Positions 6,011 through 7,683 of a stretch of DNA of 7,683 nt are shown piece after piece; position 1 is the stretch's first letter, and every line of letters starts with the position of its first letter. Under the pieces are notes generated by a model, which was not told the origin of the DNA, did not search any database, and worked only from the letters and a program-made list of their open reading frames with translations. The position numbers were made by a program, and so were the translations under genes. Source of the DNA: Chitinophagaceae bacterium (GTDB lineage: Bacteria; Bacteroidota; Bacteroidia; Chitinophagales; Chitinophagaceae); contig JALOMZ010000075.1 in NCBI GenBank assembly GCA_025455205.1, forward strand, positions 1-7,683. Reading direction: 5' to 3'.

Positions 6011-6168
6011 AGATTGAGCCAATGGTCTTTTAACCACAGAGGCTCCAGGAAGGCACCAGGAATAATTCCAGGAGACACCTATTTGCCTGGCCCTTGTGGC
6101 GATTTCATCACAGGCGCATTTGAGACAGTTGCTGTCCGCTTGCTGTTCGACTTATTATCTCTCTTTCG
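6011..6168. repeat. Spacer with CCAGGA short repeats between convergent genes
   Basis: The hexamer CCAGGA recurs at 6045, 6056 and 6068, 11-12 nt apart, after the string AACCACAGAGG at 6032-6042. Similar CACAGAGG-rich strings are familiar to me from Bacteroidetes spacers. Beyond them, TGTGGCGA (6096-6103) and CACAGGCG (6109-6116) look like scrambled pieces of the hairpin at 794-808, but no good stem forms. I see no gene, and no T-tailed hairpin for the MerC-domain gene. Confidence 0.45.
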
Positions 6169-6205
6169 AAAATAGAACGGGCCCCTCCTTGCGGAGAGAC
6201 CCGTT
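6169..6205 (-). terminator. Probable intrinsic terminator of pckG
   Basis: Read on the minus strand, AACGGG (6200-6205) pairs with CCCGTT (6176-6181), and inside an asymmetric internal loop CTCC pairs with GGAG around the 4-nt loop GCAA. The stem is followed by CTATTTTC, a short T-rich tail. It begins 25 nt beyond the pckG stop codon. There is no T-tract on the plus strand. Confidence 0.65.
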
Positions 6206-6230
6206 GCCTTATTGGTTGTTGCAAGGGATG

Positions 6231-7683
6231 CTACACTCTTTCCGGTGCCAGGCCCCAGTGTTCGGGGCTGCGCCAGAGGCTGCTCAGCAGGAGTTCGCGC
6301 ATGAAGAAGAACTCCTTGGGCAGTTTGTCGTATACCGAGCTGAATAGTTCTTCGTGTCCGAGGATCTCTTTTTTCCAGAGCTCGCGGTCTACTTCCATGA
6401 TTTTGGCAAATTCCTCCTTACTGAATTCGAGGCCATTCCAGTCCATGTCCTTGTAACGGGGCATCCAGCCGATGGGGCTTTCCACGCCCATGCTCAGGCC
6501 TTTGGCACGGTTAACGATCCACTTGAGCACGCGCAGGTTCTGTCCGAAGCCCGGCCAGGCAAAATTGCCGTTCTCGTCTTTGCGGAACCAGTTCACGCCA
6601 AAGATGCGGGGCGGGGCGGGCAGGTCGCGGCCAAACTGCAGCCAGTGGTTCCAGTATTCGCCGGCATGGTAGCCCATGAAGGGCAGCATGGCAAAGGGAT
6701 CGCGGCGCACCTTGCCCACTTCGCCAAAGGCGGCGGCGGTCATTTCGCTGCCCATGGTGGCGGCCAGGTATACGCCAAAGTTCCAGTTGAAGCTCTGGTA
6801 TACCAGCGGCATGGTGGTGGCGCGGCGTCCGCCGAAGATGAATGCATCGATGGGTACACCAGAAGGATCATCCCATTTCTCATCCAGCACCGGGTTGAGG
6901 CTGGCGGGGGCGGTAAAGCGGGCATTGGGGTGGGCGGCGGGCTTGCCACTGGTTTTGTCGTAGGGCTGTCCGTGCCAGTCTATGAGACCATCGGGCACTT
7001 CCTTGGTCATGCCTTCCCACCAAACATCGCCATCGGGGGTGATGGCCACATTGGTGAAGATGGTGTCAGATTTAATGGAGGCAATGGCGTTGGGGTTGGT
7101 TTTTTCATTGGTACCCGGGGCCACGCCAAAGTATCCGGCTTCAGGGTTGATGGCGTAGAGTTTGCCGTCTTCGCCCTTGTGTATCCAGGCAATATCATCG
7201 CCCACGGTGGTCACTTGCCATCCTTCCATGCCTTTGGGCGGCACCATCATGGCAAAGTTGGTTTTGCCACAGGCGCTGGGGAAGGCCGCAGCCACATAGC
7301 TCTTGTCGCCATCCGGGCTCTTCACGCCCAGGATGAGCATGTGCTCGGCCAGCCATCCTTCTTCGTGTCCCATCACACTGGCAATGCGCAGGGCGAAGCA
7401 TTTCTTACCCAGCAGGGCGTTGCCGCCATAGCCACTGCCATAGCTGATGATGAGCCTTTCTTCGGGGAAGTGGGAAATGTATTTCACGGTGGGGTTGCAG
7501 GGCCACTTCACGTCCACGCCACCGGGCTTCAGCGGGTCGCCTACGGTATGGATGCACTTCACCCATTCGCCGGGCTTCATGTATTCCAGCACTTCGCGGC
7601 CCATGCGGGTCATGAGTTTCATGTTTACCACCACATACTCACTGTCGGTGATCTCCACGCCATAGCGGCTGAAGGAGGAGCCG
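6231..7683 (-). CDS. pckG: Phosphoenolpyruvate carboxykinase (GTP type), 5' partial
   Basis: PEPCK converts oxaloacetate plus GTP to phosphoenolpyruvate, CO2 and GDP, the entry step of gluconeogenesis, in the cytosol. The visible part is 483 residues from GSSFSRYG to the TAG at 6231-6233; GTP-type enzymes are about 600 residues, so roughly 120 N-terminal residues lie beyond the right edge. The GTP-class signature FPSACGKTN, the P-loop with its reactive cysteine (codon 7269-7271), is exact. The second metal-nucleotide motif GDDIAW has its Asp pair at 7194-7199. The oxaloacetate site [15 protein letters not shown] and the metal-ligand His region ([11 protein letters not shown]) precede them, with [14 protein letters not shown] after. 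FIFGGRR and the guanine-binding [19 protein letters not shown] follow. An internal GTG at 7656-7658 is not the real start, since conserved residues continue upstream to the edge. The gene appears monocistronic with its own terminator; its promoter is outside the window. Confidence 0.97.
   Translation of the reverse strand, partial: GSSFSRYGVEITDSEYVVVNMKLMTRMGREVLEYMKPGEWVKCIHTVGDPLKPGGVDVKWPCNPTVKYISHFPEERLIISYGSGYGGNALLGKKCFALRIASVMGHEEGWLAEHMLILGVKSPDGDKSYVAAAFPSACGKTNFAMMVPPKGMEGWQVTTVGDDIAWIHKGEDGKLYAINPEAGYFGVAPGTNEKTNPNAIASIKSDTIFTNVAITPDGDVWWEGMTKEVPDGLIDWHGQPYDKTSGKPAAHPNARFTAPASLNPVLDEKWDDPSGVPIDAFIFGGRRATTMPLVYQSFNWNFGVYLAATMGSEMTAAAFGEVGKVRRDPFAMLPFMGYHAGEYWNHWLQFGRDLPAPPRIFGVNWFRKDENGNFAWPGFGQNLRVLKWIVNRAKGLSMGVESPIGWMPRYKDMDWNGLEFSKEEFAKIMEVDRELWKKEILGHEELFSSVYDKLPKEFFFMRELLLSSLWRSPEHWGLAPERV

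Noticed and set aside
5582..6037. 151-codon minus-strand frame opposite the MerC-domain gene
   Set aside because: No family resemblance, and it would cover the promoter region of the merC-like gene.

Overview
The window reads as a chromosomal, mostly housekeeping stretch from a member of the Bacteroidetes, most likely a Chitinophagaceae-type organism. The reasons are protein resemblance by recall, the TAnnTTTG-type -7 promoter elements in front of several genes, the lack of convincing Shine-Dalgarno sequences, and repetitive hairpin-rich intergenic DNA. The lineage is an inference, because no rRNA or marker gene is present. I see no prophage, insertion sequence, CRISPR array, tRNA or toxin-antitoxin pair.

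Layout from left to right. Positions 1-500 (minus) hold the N-terminal 166 residues of a CobB/SIRT5-like sirtuin whose 3' end lies outside the window. Positions 501-852 are a gene-free, repeat-rich spacer. Positions 853-2334 (minus) encode glycerol kinase (glpK). Positions 2491-4209 (plus), divergent from glpK, encode an M3-family oligoendopeptidase F (pepF), followed by a strong intrinsic terminator. Positions 4435-4854 and 4874-5533 (minus) form a probable two-gene operon: a Sco1/SenC copper chaperone-like thioredoxin-fold protein is transcribed first, then a Fur/Zur-family repressor. Positions 5621-6010 (plus), divergent from sco1, encode a small MerC-domain membrane protein. Positions 6231-7683 (minus) encode a GTP-type phosphoenolpyruvate carboxykinase (pckG) whose N-terminus lies outside the window, with a hairpin terminator after its stop.

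The genes do not form one pathway. glpK brings glycerol into triose metabolism and PEPCK controls entry to gluconeogenesis, but they lie about 4 kb apart in separate transcription units. The one coherent module is 4435-6010: a metal-sensing repressor, a metallochaperone and a small Cys/His-tailed membrane protein around one divergent promoter region. That region holds a 7-bp perfect inverted repeat at the predicted start of the merC-like transcript, a natural candidate operator for the Fur-family protein.

The most distinctive non-coding feature is a 47-bp composite element of two adjacent hairpins with fixed 9-nt spacing. It occurs twice, each time just beyond the stop codon of a minus-strand gene (glpK and the fur-like gene). 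It looks like a dispersed REP-type element. No wholly new system is evident.
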